In this document: one piece after another, positions 55,950 through 64,000 of the stretch | Numbering within the stretch: position 1 is the first letter of the stretch | Layout of the letters: each line of letters starts with the position of its first letter | DNA from: Paludifilum halophilum | GTDB taxonomy: Bacteria > Bacillota > Bacilli > Thermoactinomycetales > DSM-45169 | Direction: 5' to 3' | Length of the DNA: 64,000 nt | Assembly (NCBI RefSeq): GCF_002245355.1 | Contig: NZ_NOWF01000009.1 | Location: 1 to 64,000, forward strand | The notes under the pieces: model-generated | Database searches by the model: none | Told to the model about the DNA's origin: nothing | What the model saw: only the letters and a program-made list of their open reading frames with translations | Made by a program: the position numbers and the translations under genes

Positions 55950-56089
55950 CGAGAAGCATTTGTGACAAAGCCCCTTTTCGGGAGGGTGGGGTTCCACACG
56001 GAGTGCCTTTGGCTCGTCAGAACAACGAATCGGAGTGTAGACCCCCACCCCGACCCGCCAAAGGACGTGCTAAATCACAACGCTTCTAG
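55950..56089 (+). repeat. dispersed inverted-repeat element, copy C (partly degenerate)
   Basis: Left end GAGAAGCATTTGTGA and right end TCACAACGCTTCTAG; core GGAGTGCCTTTGGCTCGTC as in copy B. The right arm of the inner hairpin is altered (TGTAGACCCCCACC), weakening the pairing. It begins 30 bases after the hisC stop. Confidence 0.8.
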
Positions 56090-56116
56090 CTATGAAACAC
56101 CCACACCCCTGCAACA

Positions 56117-56152
56117 GGAAAACCACCTCGCCACAAGGCCAGGTGGTTTTTT
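56117..56152. terminator. bidirectional terminator
   Basis: Stem AAAACCACCT / AGGTGGTTTT with a 12-base loop and T-runs both ways, between hisC/copy C and the convergent Bax-inhibitor gene. Confidence 0.8.
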
Positions 56153-56163
56153 GTGCGGTTTCC

Positions 56164-56844
56164 TCAGTCTCGATTGCCCAAAATGCGGAGCAACAGAATG
56201 AACATGTTGATAAAATCGAGGTAAAGAGCCAAAGCACCCATAATCGCCGTTTTGGTATGGGTCTCCTCGTCCATCTGTTGCGCCTGGATTCGCTTGATCT
56301 TCTGGATGTCGAAAGCGGTCAGACCGCAGAAGAGGAGAACCCCGACGTAGGTAATCACCCAATAGAGAACGGGGTTGGCGAGGAAGAAATTGACGAGAGA
56401 AGCCAGGATCAGTCCGATCAGAGCCATGAACAGAATACTGCCCAGCTTGGACAAATCCCTTTTGGTAACATAGCCGTACAGGGCGAACACGCCGAACATC
56501 CCGGCGGTGACAAAAAAGGTGGAGACCACGGACGCGGAAGTGTACATCATTAACAGCGGGGTGATGGTGACGCCGTTGAGAGCGGCGTAGAGAAAAAAGA
56601 CGAAGGTGGCCGTTCCCGCGGACATCTTATGCACCCGCAGAGAAAGGAAAAAAACGAGGATCAGTTCAAAGATGATCAAACCGTAAAACACAGCCGGGTT
56701 CTGACTGAAATAGATCAGGGTTCTTTCATCGGTGCCCAGCAAAGCGGAGATTACGGCCGTCAACGAGAGCCCGGCAAACATCCAGGAAAAAACGCGGGTC
56801 ATCAGACTGGGTATCGGAGTGCTTCTGCTTGCGCTGGTTTCCAT
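56164..56844 (-). CDS. Bax inhibitor-1 / YccA family membrane protein
   Basis: 226 residues with seven membrane spans. It opens TRVFSWMFAGLSLTAVIS; central GVTITPLLMMYTSAS and the C-terminal LALYLDFINMFILLLRILG are characteristic. Relatives leak or exchange calcium/protons across the membrane (BsYetJ). GGAGGCGATTTGA precedes the ATG. It appears monocistronic. Confidence 0.9.
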   Translation of the reverse strand: METSASRSTPIPSLMTRVFSWMFAGLSLTAVISALLGTDERTLIYFSQNPAVFYGLIIFELILVFFLSLRVHKMSAGTATFVFFLYAALNGVTITPLLMMYTSASVVSTFFVTAGMFGVFALYGYVTKRDLSKLGSILFMALIGLILASLVNFFLANPVLYWVITYVGVLLFCGLTAFDIQKIKRIQAQQMDEETHTKTAIMGALALYLDFINMFILLLRILGNRD

Positions 56845-56929
56845 TCAAATCGCCTCCTCGGGTTGGATTATCCTTTAGTATATGGTTTGTCCGGATCTTT
56901 TTTCAAATGATTTTAACGGATCGGGTCAT

Positions 56930-57373
56930 TCATGATTGATCCAGTTCCGGATCGATTCGCACCAGAGAGGCATGGAGTCGTTCAATCACCTGTTCGATCA
57001 TCTCCGACCGTTTGTCCCAAGGAAACTCCGGAACCAGATCAGCCAGCTCTTCCATCTTTTTTTCATCGTATTCTAGGAACTGCAGGACCATTTGACACGC
57101 TTTCAACAGCTCGTCCCATTCCTCCGGTGTGATCTCAATCATCGGCGAAACGTTGTCCGATTGTTTCATTTCGTCGCCACCTCCCTGCTGCTCCGCCATG
57201 TCGGCGGTTTGATCCACTTGTATCCGATACTCCTGTCCATCTTTCATGGTCAACTCCAAAGATTGATCCACTACTTCGATCCGTTGGATCAACCGTTCTT
57301 CTTCCTTCATCCGATCGAGCTGATGGACGATCAGATCGAACAATAAGTAGACCACTTCCTTCTCGTTCCCCAT
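56930..57373 (-). CDS. hypothetical acidic protein
   Basis: 147 residues, rich in Glu, Asp and Gln, probably helical and cytoplasmic; no motif recognised. Good ribosome-binding site AGGAGAGGAAACC before the ATG. It lies divergent from the moaD-moaE fusion, but nothing ties it to Moco synthesis. Confidence 0.6.
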   Translation of the reverse strand: MGNEKEVVYLLFDLIVHQLDRMKEEERLIQRIEVVDQSLELTMKDGQEYRIQVDQTADMAEQQGGGDEMKQSDNVSPMIEITPEEWDELLKACQMVLQFLEYDEKKMEELADLVPEFPWDKRSEMIEQVIERLHASLVRIDPELDQS

Positions 57374-57468
57374 GGTTTCCTCTCCTCCCTAAGGCCTTGA
57401 GGCGTACTGGATCAAATCCGGGCTCCTCCGGTTGACTTGTTTTTGGCTTCACGGTGGATCAGTTACGT

Positions 57469-57474
57469 TATAAT
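57469..57474 (+). promoter_or_regulatory. possible -10 box of moaDE
   Basis: A perfect TATAAT stands 67 bases before the MoaD start. A matching -35 is poor (GCTTCA at 17 bases). A small hairpin GGATGG / CCATCC (57488-57505) and AAGGAGG (57511-57517) follow. Confidence 0.4.
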
Positions 57475-57540
57475 AGGGGCGAAGTACGGATGGCCAAGAC
57501 CATCCGCGGAAAGGAGGAAGGCGCATTTGTCGCCGCCATT

Positions 57541-58221
57541 ATGCAGATCCGCATCCTGTTTTTTGCGGGTGTAGCCGATACCGTCGGCCGGCGTTCCGCC
57601 CGGGTCGAGCTGCCTGACGGGGCTGTCGTCGGCCAACTCATGGAACGGCTGCAAGAACGGTATCCCCACGCCTCGGACATCATCCGGCACTCGGTGATCG
57701 CCGTCAACCAGGAATATGCCGAATCCTCCCAAACCCTTCGGGAGAGCGACGAGATCGCCTTGATTCCTCCGGTCAGCGGTGGACAGGAACCGGAGGAAGA
57801 ACCGATGTATCAAGTGACAGAAAAACCCCTTTCCTCCGACGAAATGATCCGGCGCGTGTCCAATCCCTATGCCGGTGCCCTACTTACCTTCTCCGGAACG
57901 GTCAGGGAGTTTACCCGGGGTCGAAGGACAGTCTCTTTGGAGTATGAGGCCTATGCACCGATGGCTGTCAAAAAAATGGAGGCGATCGGTGCCGAAATCC
58001 GGGAACGGTGGCCGGAAGTTCAGGCGGCCATGGCCCACCGCGTAGGCAAACTGGATATCGAAGAGATCAGCGTCATTATCGCTGTCGCTTCCCCTCACCG
58101 TGCCGAGGCTTTCGAAGCCGGCCGGTACGCCATCGAGCGATTAAAAGAGATCGTTCCCGTCTGGAAGAAAGAAGTGTGGGAAGACGGTTCCGAGTGGAAA
58201 GGACACCAGACGGGGCCGTAG
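57541..58221 (+). CDS. moaD-moaE: MoaD-MoaE fusion (molybdopterin synthase, both subunits)
   Basis: About 226 residues. 1-82 is MoaD (MQIRILFFAGVADTVG, ending PPVSGG, the thiocarboxylate-forming Gly-Gly now internal). ~88-226 is MoaE (GALLTFSGTVREFTRG, HRVGKLDIEEISVIIAVASPHR, IVPVWKKE). Together they add two sulfurs to precursor Z. A fused Gly-Gly must be cleaved or used in place, which is odd. ATG 57541 gives the natural MoaD start, yet the nearest AAGGAGG is 23 bases upstream; ATG 57490 is an alternative that adds 17 residues. Confidence 0.85.
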   Translation: MQIRILFFAGVADTVGRRSARVELPDGAVVGQLMERLQERYPHASDIIRHSVIAVNQEYAESSQTLRESDEIALIPPVSGGQEPEEEPMYQVTEKPLSSDEMIRRVSNPYAGALLTFSGTVREFTRGRRTVSLEYEAYAPMAVKKMEAIGAEIRERWPEVQAAMAHRVGKLDIEEISVIIAVASPHRAEAFEAGRYAIERLKEIVPVWKKEVWEDGSEWKGHQTGP

Positions 58222-58351
58222 AATCCACACCCTTCGTCCCCGCACAGGGCGAAAAACTGATTCCACGGTTTAGTTTACCGTAAATCAATGGATACGACAT
58301 CCCTTCTGTCCGTATTTCAACCAATAGAAGGGATGCGGGAGGTTGATAGAG

Positions 58352-59389
58352 ATGAATTCCGATTCGATTCGCTATTCAAGACAGATGTTGTTTCCTCCCA
58401 TCGGGGAAAAGGGACAGAAGCGACTGTCCGAATCCCGCGTCGCCGTTGTCGGTATGGGGGCGTTAGGAACCGCTCTGGCCCACCATATGGTTCGGTCCGG
58501 CGTCGGATATGTCCGCCTGATCGACCGGGATTTTGTCGAAGCGAGCAACTTACAGCGGCAAATGCTTTTTGATGAAGCTGACGCCGAAGAAGCGCTGCCC
58601 AAAGCGGAGGCCGCCCGGCGAAAGCTGACCGCCATCAACTCAGCGGCGGAACTGGAAGCGCATATCGTCGATCTGACGTGGAACAATGCGGAGTCTCTTT
58701 TGACCGGGGTGGATCTCATCCTGGATGGAAGCGACAACTTCACCGTCCGTTATCTGATCAACGATGTCAGTGTGAAACACGACATCCCCTGGATTTACGG
58801 CGGTGCCGTCAGTGCCCGGGGCATGTCTTTTACCATCCGGCCGGGGATCACCCCTTGTCTTCGCTGTCTTTTTCCTCAATCACCGGACCCCGGAACGGCG
58901 GAAACCTGCGACACCGCCGGTGTCATCGGCCCGATCATTCAGGTGATCGCCGCTTATCAGGCGACGGAAGCTTTAAAGATATTGATCGGGGATACGGAGT
59001 CCCTCAACCCCAAGCTTCGTCACGTGGAGTTATGGCACAACCGGGAAGCCTCGCTGTCCGTCGAGGAGCGACGGCAAAAGGATTGTCCCGCCTGCGGGCG
59101 GCAACAGTTCGACTATCTGGACCCGAAGGAGAAAAGCGCCTCAGCCGTCTCCCTCTGCGGCCGGGACACCGTTCAGGTCTCTCCCTCCCCTTCGTCTTCC
59201 GTGGATTTGGGAAAGCTGGAACAGCGCCTGTCATCCGTTGCCCGCGTGGAACGGAACCGATTTATGCTTCGGGCCCGTCTCGACGAACAGCATTGCCTGG
59301 TCATCTTTCCCGACGGAAGAACCCTGGTTCAGGGAACGGCGGATCTCGCCCAAGCGCGCTCCCTGGTGGACCGCTATGTAGGAAGCTGA
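58352..59389 (+). CDS. moeB: MoeB/ThiF-family adenylyltransferase
   Basis: 345 residues: RYSRQMLFPPIG at the start, nucleotide site VAVVGMGALGTALAHHMV, DRDFVEASNLQRQMLF, and the zinc cysteines CLRC and CPAC (C-terminal of the core). It activates the C-terminal glycine of MoaD (or ThiS). The last ~70 residues are an unusual tail. GGGAGGTTGATAGAG gives 9-base spacing to the ATG at 58352. It follows the MoaDE gene by 130 bases. Confidence 0.9.
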   Translation: MNSDSIRYSRQMLFPPIGEKGQKRLSESRVAVVGMGALGTALAHHMVRSGVGYVRLIDRDFVEASNLQRQMLFDEADAEEALPKAEAARRKLTAINSAAELEAHIVDLTWNNAESLLTGVDLILDGSDNFTVRYLINDVSVKHDIPWIYGGAVSARGMSFTIRPGITPCLRCLFPQSPDPGTAETCDTAGVIGPIIQVIAAYQATEALKILIGDTESLNPKLRHVELWHNREASLSVEERRQKDCPACGRQQFDYLDPKEKSASAVSLCGRDTVQVSPSPSSSVDLGKLEQRLSSVARVERNRFMLRARLDEQHCLVIFPDGRTLVQGTADLAQARSLVDRYVGS

Positions 59390-59409
59390 ATCAAAGATTT
59401 CCGATTTGA

Positions 59410-59438
59410 TCCCGGTTTAACGGCACCGGGACCTTTTT
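59410..59438 (+). terminator. terminator of moeB
   Basis: Stem TCCCGGT / ACCGGGA with an 8-base loop followed by CCTTTTTTT. Confidence 0.85.
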
Positions 59439-59525
59439 TTATTTTCCGGTTGTAAAATTCAATATATTTTGCTATTATTTTTTATGTTTCATCCAATTTC
59501 TATTATTGGAAATAAGAGGATTGAC

Positions 59526-60917
59526 ATGAAGCCATTCCGCTGGATCTCTGCTTTTTTCGTCTTGCTTCTGGCTGTTTCCGCACTGTTTCCCAACGGGAAC
59601 GGACAAGCTTCCGCACCGGAGGAGGTAGAAAGGGATTACAATCCCCGCGTCGTGATCAAGTTCAAGGATGCTACCAATCTCCCGTATCGAAGCGGAGCTG
59701 AAAAGCACCTGTCAAGGTCCTCCGCACAAGCCTTTACTGAAGCAGTCTCCTTGGAACCTCTGTTCTCCTCAGTAAATCCCGAAGCCATCCAATCGTTGAT
59801 GAGTCAAGCTTCCAAAAAAAGAAGCGATCACCCCAAACCCGACTTACTCTCCTATTTTGTAACGGAAGTTCCCCCGGATGTTCAACCGGAAAAATGGGCG
59901 AAAAAGCTCACCCGACAGAGTGCAGTGGAACTCGCCTATGTGGAAGGCGGTCCCACCCCTCCCTCTTCCGTCCACCCAGATGACGATCCCCGCTTCGGAA
60001 ACCAGGGATACCTCGCTCCATCTCCACAAGGAATCGATGTCCAATCCGCCTGGGGTTTCAAAGGAGGAGACGGGTCAGGAATCGGATTTGTGGACTTGGA
60101 GCAGGGATGGAGGTTGGAGCATGAAGACTTAGCGGACCAGAACATCCGTCTCATCTCCGGCGTCAATCACATGTTCCACAGCCACGGCACTTCCGTTCTC
60201 GGCGAAGTTGCCGCCGCCGATAACACCATCGGAAACATCGGCATCACTCCCCGGGCTAAGACTCGTGTCGTTTCCCAGTGGCGAACCCCCTCCACCTACA
60301 GTACAGCGGACGCCGTGCTAAGTGCAGTCAACGCGATGGAACCCGGAGATGTACTGCTTCTGGAAGCCCAGACCACAGTCGGAGAGTCCGGTTATCTCCC
60401 TGTGGAAGTGGAACCCGCTGTCTTTGACGCCATCCGCGCCGGCACCTCCAAAGGGGTGATCGTCGTCGAAGCCGGAGGAAACGGATCCAACAACCTGGAT
60501 CAATTCACCGATGCAGAAGACAAAAACGTGTTGAACCGGAACAGCCCCGACTTCAAAGATTCCGGAGCGATCATGGTCGGAGCCGCCAGTTCCGCCGCTC
60601 CTCACTCCCGATTACCGTTTTCCAACTACGGCAGTCGAGTGGATGTATACGCCTGGGGCGAAAATATCGACACTCTTTCCGCCGACGGATACACAACCAG
60701 CTTTGGCGGCACTTCCGGCGCCTCACCCATCATCACAGGAACGGCCATCGCGCTTCAAGGAATTTCAGAAGAGAATCGAGGCAAGCGTTACTCTCCCGAA
60801 GAAATGCGGCAAATCCTGAGCAACCCCGAGACAGGAATTGCTTCCAACGCCCCCGCTTCCGACAAAATCGGCGTGATGCCGGATTTGGACGCCATTTTAT
60901 CGCAACTTTACCAATAG
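59526..60917 (+). CDS. exported subtilisin-like (S8) serine protease
   Basis: About 463 residues: a signal peptide (1-~28), a propeptide-like region (~30-140), and an S8 domain with D190 (GFVDLEQGW), H220 (SHGTSVLGE), N319 (AGGNGSN) and S397 (GGTSGASP). The catalytic set is complete. The Asp motif lacks the usual TGV/DSG context and the His motif lacks the second Gly, so the branch is atypical. ATG at 59526 follows AAGAGG; the longer upstream frame is unlikely. Substrate unknown. Confidence 0.88.
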   Translation: MKPFRWISAFFVLLLAVSALFPNGNGQASAPEEVERDYNPRVVIKFKDATNLPYRSGAEKHLSRSSAQAFTEAVSLEPLFSSVNPEAIQSLMSQASKKRSDHPKPDLLSYFVTEVPPDVQPEKWAKKLTRQSAVELAYVEGGPTPPSSVHPDDDPRFGNQGYLAPSPQGIDVQSAWGFKGGDGSGIGFVDLEQGWRLEHEDLADQNIRLISGVNHMFHSHGTSVLGEVAAADNTIGNIGITPRAKTRVVSQWRTPSTYSTADAVLSAVNAMEPGDVLLLEAQTTVGESGYLPVEVEPAVFDAIRAGTSKGVIVVEAGGNGSNNLDQFTDAEDKNVLNRNSPDFKDSGAIMVGAASSAAPHSRLPFSNYGSRVDVYAWGENIDTLSADGYTTSFGGTSGASPIITGTAIALQGISEENRGKRYSPEEMRQILSNPETGIASNAPASDKIGVMPDLDAILSQLYQ

Positions 60918-60939
60918 TGTTTTGATTCCGTCGAAAGAT

Positions 60940-60975
60940 GGGGCAAGAAGCTTTTTCCGTGAATGCTTCTGCCCC
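60940..60975 (+). terminator. hairpin after the S8 gene
   Basis: Stem GGGGCAAGAAGC / GCTTCTGCCCC (one bulged A). No strong T-run follows, so it may be only a weak terminator. Confidence 0.5.
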
Positions 60976-61062
60976 TTGATTCATGAATATCGATCAAATG
61001 TAAAAGACCGTTCACTCAACAACCGAACAGATCCCTTTTTTCGAAAAAGATCGGCATCTCTC

Positions 61063-62247
61063 TCACCATTTCCAGGCATGGGAAGTGCCGATGGCGATCA
61101 CCTGTTCCTCTGTTCGTATCCATTCTTGAGCAACCAACCTTCGAGCGGCGGCCAAGACCGTCGCGGAGGATGATTCCAGATAAAGTCCTTGCCGCAATAA
61201 ATCGGACTGGGCAACCTGTGCCTCTTCCATCTCGATCACCATGGCACACCCCTTCGTCTCACGTAAAGCGGCTACTCCCTGCCAAGTAACCGTATTTCCC
61301 CCGATCGACCTGAGCGGTGTGCGACCGTCGGTGAACGCTTTGCGATAGTCTTCCCCCGCCAAGACCGCAGTCAGACGCGGAATCGGCTCTACTGCCACCA
61401 GACGGGGGAGGTGTCTCATGCGACCGGCCCTCATTCGTTCATGGAACCCCTCTTTGATCCCCCACAATAAATCCGCCCGGGACGTAGGCACCAGTACAAC
61501 ATTAGGGACCTCCCCACCCCCTTGCTCGCAAATTTCATAAGCGATGGTCTTGTAACCCTGAACGCCGTAGGGATTACTGCCGACCGGGGGCTTGATGTAG
61601 TTGGTAGCGGGGAAATAGCCTTTTTCCTCTACGAGACGGCGCATGGTATGCCAGCGCTCCAATGGATGTTTCATCAAGATCAGCTCTGCACCGGTCCCTT
61701 GGATCGCCCGCCGTAATCCTTCATTCAAGTTTTCCTGGGAAATAACCACGCAACCCAGCCCGTTGAAGGCAGCATAGGAAGCCACGGATAAGCCGGCGTT
61801 TCCACTCGACGCAACGACCAGCGTTCCCGCCCCGCTCTCCATGGCCCGTCCCACCATCAGCGGACTGAAACGATCCTTGTGGGATCCGGTGGGATTCTGT
61901 CCTTCATCCTTGATTTGAAAAGAAGCGACTCCGAGCTGATCAGCAAGGCGGGGAAAATCCAGGAGGGGAGTGTCGCCCTCCCCCAACGTCGGAAAACGAC
62001 AGTAAGGCAACCATTTCCCGTAACGCATCATGCTCCGCCCATCTCCGTCATTCTCCCGAACCATGTCGGAAGCGTATTCCACCTTCAGACTGGATGGGTA
62101 TCCCTTTTTCAAGCAAGCCGGACACCCGGTGAATAAATCCCCTTCCCTATATAAAACTCCGCATCGAATACAGGACAACCCCGTCACTCGAGGATTTCTC
62201 TGAATGGTATGGATGGGAGATTCACCTCCTTGTAATGACCATATCAT
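61063..62247 (-). CDS. thrC: threonine synthase-like PLP enzyme
   Basis: About 394 residues, fold type II. An N-terminal zinc ribbon (CIRCGVLYREGDLFTGCPAC) precedes the PLP site (NPTGSHKDRFSP with the lysine) and the SSGNAGLSVA phosphate loop; the C-terminal part carries GGNTVTWQGV. It matches short threonine synthases that make threonine from phosphohomoserine. A perfect AAGGAGGTGA lies inside the frame at ~62222-62231 without an in-frame ATG, GTG or TTG after it, so the start is uncertain (ATG 62247 given). A repeat element sits just upstream. Confidence 0.82.
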   Translation of the reverse strand: MIWSLQGGESPIHTIQRNPRVTGLSCIRCGVLYREGDLFTGCPACLKKGYPSSLKVEYASDMVRENDGDGRSMMRYGKWLPYCRFPTLGEGDTPLLDFPRLADQLGVASFQIKDEGQNPTGSHKDRFSPLMVGRAMESGAGTLVVASSGNAGLSVASYAAFNGLGCVVISQENLNEGLRRAIQGTGAELILMKHPLERWHTMRRLVEEKGYFPATNYIKPPVGSNPYGVQGYKTIAYEICEQGGGEVPNVVLVPTSRADLLWGIKEGFHERMRAGRMRHLPRLVAVEPIPRLTAVLAGEDYRKAFTDGRTPLRSIGGNTVTWQGVAALRETKGCAMVIEMEEAQVAQSDLLRQGLYLESSSATVLAAARRLVAQEWIRTEEQVIAIGTSHAWKW

Positions 62248-62283
62248 CCTCTCTTGGAAACAGGATCAGATAAAATCTCCTGG

Positions 62284-62417
62284 ATAGCGTTGTGATTGAA
62301 TGCTTTCTTGGTGGGGCGGGGTTGGGTTCCACACTCCGTTTCGTTGTTCTGACGAGCCAAAGGCACTCCGTGTGGAACCCAACCCTCCCTAAAATGGGCT
62401 TTTTCACAACGCTTCTA
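62284..62417 (-). repeat. dispersed inverted-repeat element, copy D
   Basis: Ends TAGCGTTGTGA (62285-62295) and TCACAACGCTTCTA (62404-62417); inner hairpin GGTTGGGTTCCAC / GTGGAACCCAACC around ACGAGCCAAAGGCACTCC. Compared with copy B the arms differ by a compensating base pair (T-A for G-C). Its right terminal repeat encodes the last residues and stop codon of the M20 peptidase gene. Confidence 0.85.
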
Positions 62418-63777
62418 AGTGAAGCCAATAGTAGCACAGGGTACGGAGACCCTTGTCGAAATTCCGCAGGGAAAAATGCTCATTGGGTCCGTGGACATTG
62501 CCGCTGGGAAGACCGAATCCCATCAGGATCACAGGTATATCAAACAGCCGGAAGAACGTTTCCACCACCGGAATCGAACCACCGGCACGGATGTAATGGC
62601 AAGGTACCCCATAAGCATATTCATAAGCTTCAGCCGCCAACCGGTTTGCCGGGTGATCGATCAGCGTCATATAGGGGCCTTCACCCCTGTCACCCGTCAT
62701 CGTGACTTCCACCCCCTGGGGGGTGTACTTCTGTATATGCTCTTCGATTCGGTTGAGGATGGTCGTCGGTTGTTGATCCGGGACCAGACGACAGGTGACT
62801 TTGGCGTGGGCGGTACTGGGAATAATCGTCTTACTGCCTTCCCCCTGATACCCGCCATAAATCCCGTTGACCTCCAGAGTCGGTCGTGTCCACGCCCGCT
62901 CCAGCGTCGTGTATCCTTCCTCTCCGAACAGGGTAGGTACGCCCAGGCGTTGAATCATCTCAGCATCCCGGAAAGGCAAATCGGCTATCGCTTCCCGTTC
63001 GTGCCGAGTCATGGGCCGAACGTCGTCATAAAACCCCTCGATAGCAATGCTTCCATTTTCTTTACGCATGCTCGCCGTCAGTTCGACCAAGGCATGAATC
63101 GGGTTTTGTACGGCCCCTCCGTAAATGGACCCGGAGGGCAAGTCATGGATCGGCCCGCGCACATCGATCTGAAACCCGACCAAACCTCTTAGGGCATAAC
63201 ACACCGCCGGTTGATTTTCATCCAGCATAGCTGTATCGGAAATGACCACCATATCCGCTCGAAAGAGATCCTTATCCCTTTGCAAATTCGGAATGAGGCT
63301 GGGACTTCCGACCTCCTCCTCTCCCTCCACGCAAAACTTGATGTTAAAGGGAAGACAGCCATTTAGCGCCAATATAGCCTCGACCGATTTGATATGGAGG
63401 AAGATCTGGCCCTTGTTGTCGCTGGCTCCACGTCCGTACAGCTTTTCCCCTCGGATCTCAGGTTCAAAGGGAGGGCTTTTCCAAAACTCCAGAGGTTCGG
63501 CGGGTTGAACATCATAATGGCCGTAAACCATAACTGTCGGTTGGCCCGGTGCATGCAACCAGTCTCCTTATACGATCGGGTGCCCTTCCGTCCTCAACCA
63601 TTGCACATGTTCCAGTCCGGCTTTTTGCAGTAAGCCGGCGACATGGCGGGCACAACGGAACATGTCCCGACGGAACTCCGACTTTGTGCTGACACTAGGA
63701 ATACGGATGAACTGCTTCAGCTCTTCCAAGTGTTCTGTCCGTTTCTCAATCAAATACCGGTTGACCGCTTCCATCAT
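62404..63777 (-). pseudogene. M20-family dipeptidase, broken by an in-frame stop
   Basis: The reading frame is continuous from ATG 63777 (AAGGAG upstream) to TGA at 62404 except for one TAA at 63570-63568, after HPIV and before GDWLHAPGQP. A Tyr codon is expected there (TAT/TAC to TAA). Downstream is a full M20 metallopeptidase: GHYDVQPAE, GRGASDNKGQ (zinc Asp), EGEEEVGSP, and late GPNEHFSLRNFDKGLRT. TTG at 63558 could restart a shortened protein lacking ~70 N-terminal residues. The last codons come from repeat copy D. Likely inactive, or a sequencing error. Confidence 0.8.
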
Positions 63778-63936
63778 AGCATGAGGCTCCTTGCATTTAT
63801 CAATCTGTGTTTTGAGTCCCGATCAGAAGCTCCCTGTTGAGATCCAACAAGGAAGCCGATTCCGTCCGCCCCAAATCTTCCGGCAAGATCCGGGGGAAAG
63901 CCGTTCGAGTTGTGATAGAGTGCCTTCACAGGACCA

Positions 63937-64000
63937 TCAGCAATCCTGTGACGACGGGATCAGTCTTTCTTCCAACCGCTCCCGGATACTGCGGTTGACC
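63937..64000 (-). CDS. 3' end of a gene running off the right edge (tentative)
   Basis: On the minus strand the frame from the edge reads 21 plausible residues (VNRSIRERLEERLIPSSQDC) to a TGA at 63939-63937. Too short to identify. Bases 63778-63936 between it and the M20 gene show only short frames without clear starts. Confidence 0.3.
   Translation of the reverse strand, partial: VNRSIRERLEERLIPSSQDC

Noticed and set aside
63778-63936. Short minus-strand frame with protein-like composition (ending GTQNTD)
   Set aside because: No start codon with a ribosome-binding site and only ~30 codons between stops; not reported as a gene.

Overview
The window looks like a chromosomal segment of a spore-former-type Bacillota, with base composition above 50% GC by eye. 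The grounds are a CIRCE-controlled groESL pair, Rex, a guanine riboswitch, a 12-gene tRNA array with encoded CCA ends, a PxpABC/YcsI/NRAMP (kip-type) operon, YvbH, strong AGGAGG ribosome-binding sites and frequent TTG and GTG starts. The gene style resembles Thermoactinomycetaceae, but that family assignment is inference only.

Layout, left to right. Bases 1-57 are the 5' end of a 16S rRNA gene leaving to the left, driven by two tandem rrn promoters. Bases 0.5-5.7 kb hold a gamma-carbonic-anhydrase-like protein, a methyltransferase and a D-galactonate catabolic operon (kdgK-dgoD-eda) divergent from an IclR regulator. Bases 5.8-10.3 kb hold a secreted gluzincin-like protein and a purine operon (guaA-pbuG type permease) under a guanine riboswitch. 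Bases 10.5-24 kb are housekeeping: a threonine dehydratase-like enzyme, YvbH, a CDGSH protein, groESL, tatC, rex, a molybdopterin-binding protein, 5-formyl-THF cyclo-ligase, an ABC-F ATPase, a broken Zn-alcohol dehydrogenase and a truncated ABC ATPase.

Bases 25.2-34.8 kb are an AT-richer accessory island. It carries a putative polymorphic-toxin/immunity pair whose toxin begins with a Flp-type prepilin motif. Next come a DUF2325 protein and a type I restriction-modification operon with an extra methylase-specificity fusion upstream of a conventional R-M-S set.

Bases 35.3-39.8 kb encode the 5-oxoprolinase operon (pxpB-pxpA-pxpC-ycsI, with an NRAMP transporter). Bases 40.4-46.7 kb carry a large membrane alkaline-phosphatase-superfamily protein, a cluster of DnaA boxes, and the t6A/thiamine operon thiL-tsaE-tsaB-rimI-tsaD. 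Bases 46.7-48.0 kb are the tRNA array. Bases 48.1-59.4 kb are mostly molybdenum-cofactor biosynthesis (moeA with a periplasmic-binding-like tail, moaA, moaC, mogA, a moaD-moaE fusion, moeB) with a small sulfite-oxidase-fold protein, hisC and a Bax-inhibitor-1 protein. The right end has an S8 protease, a threonine synthase-like enzyme and an M20 peptidase gene broken by one in-frame stop.

Four copies of a ~115-140 bp element with terminal inverted repeats and an internal hairpin are scattered at 5.7, 54.5, 56.0 and 62.3 kb. One copy supplies the last codons and stop of the M20 gene. The least explained items are this repeat family, the prepilin-like toxin, the two-methylase restriction operon and the DnaA-box cluster.
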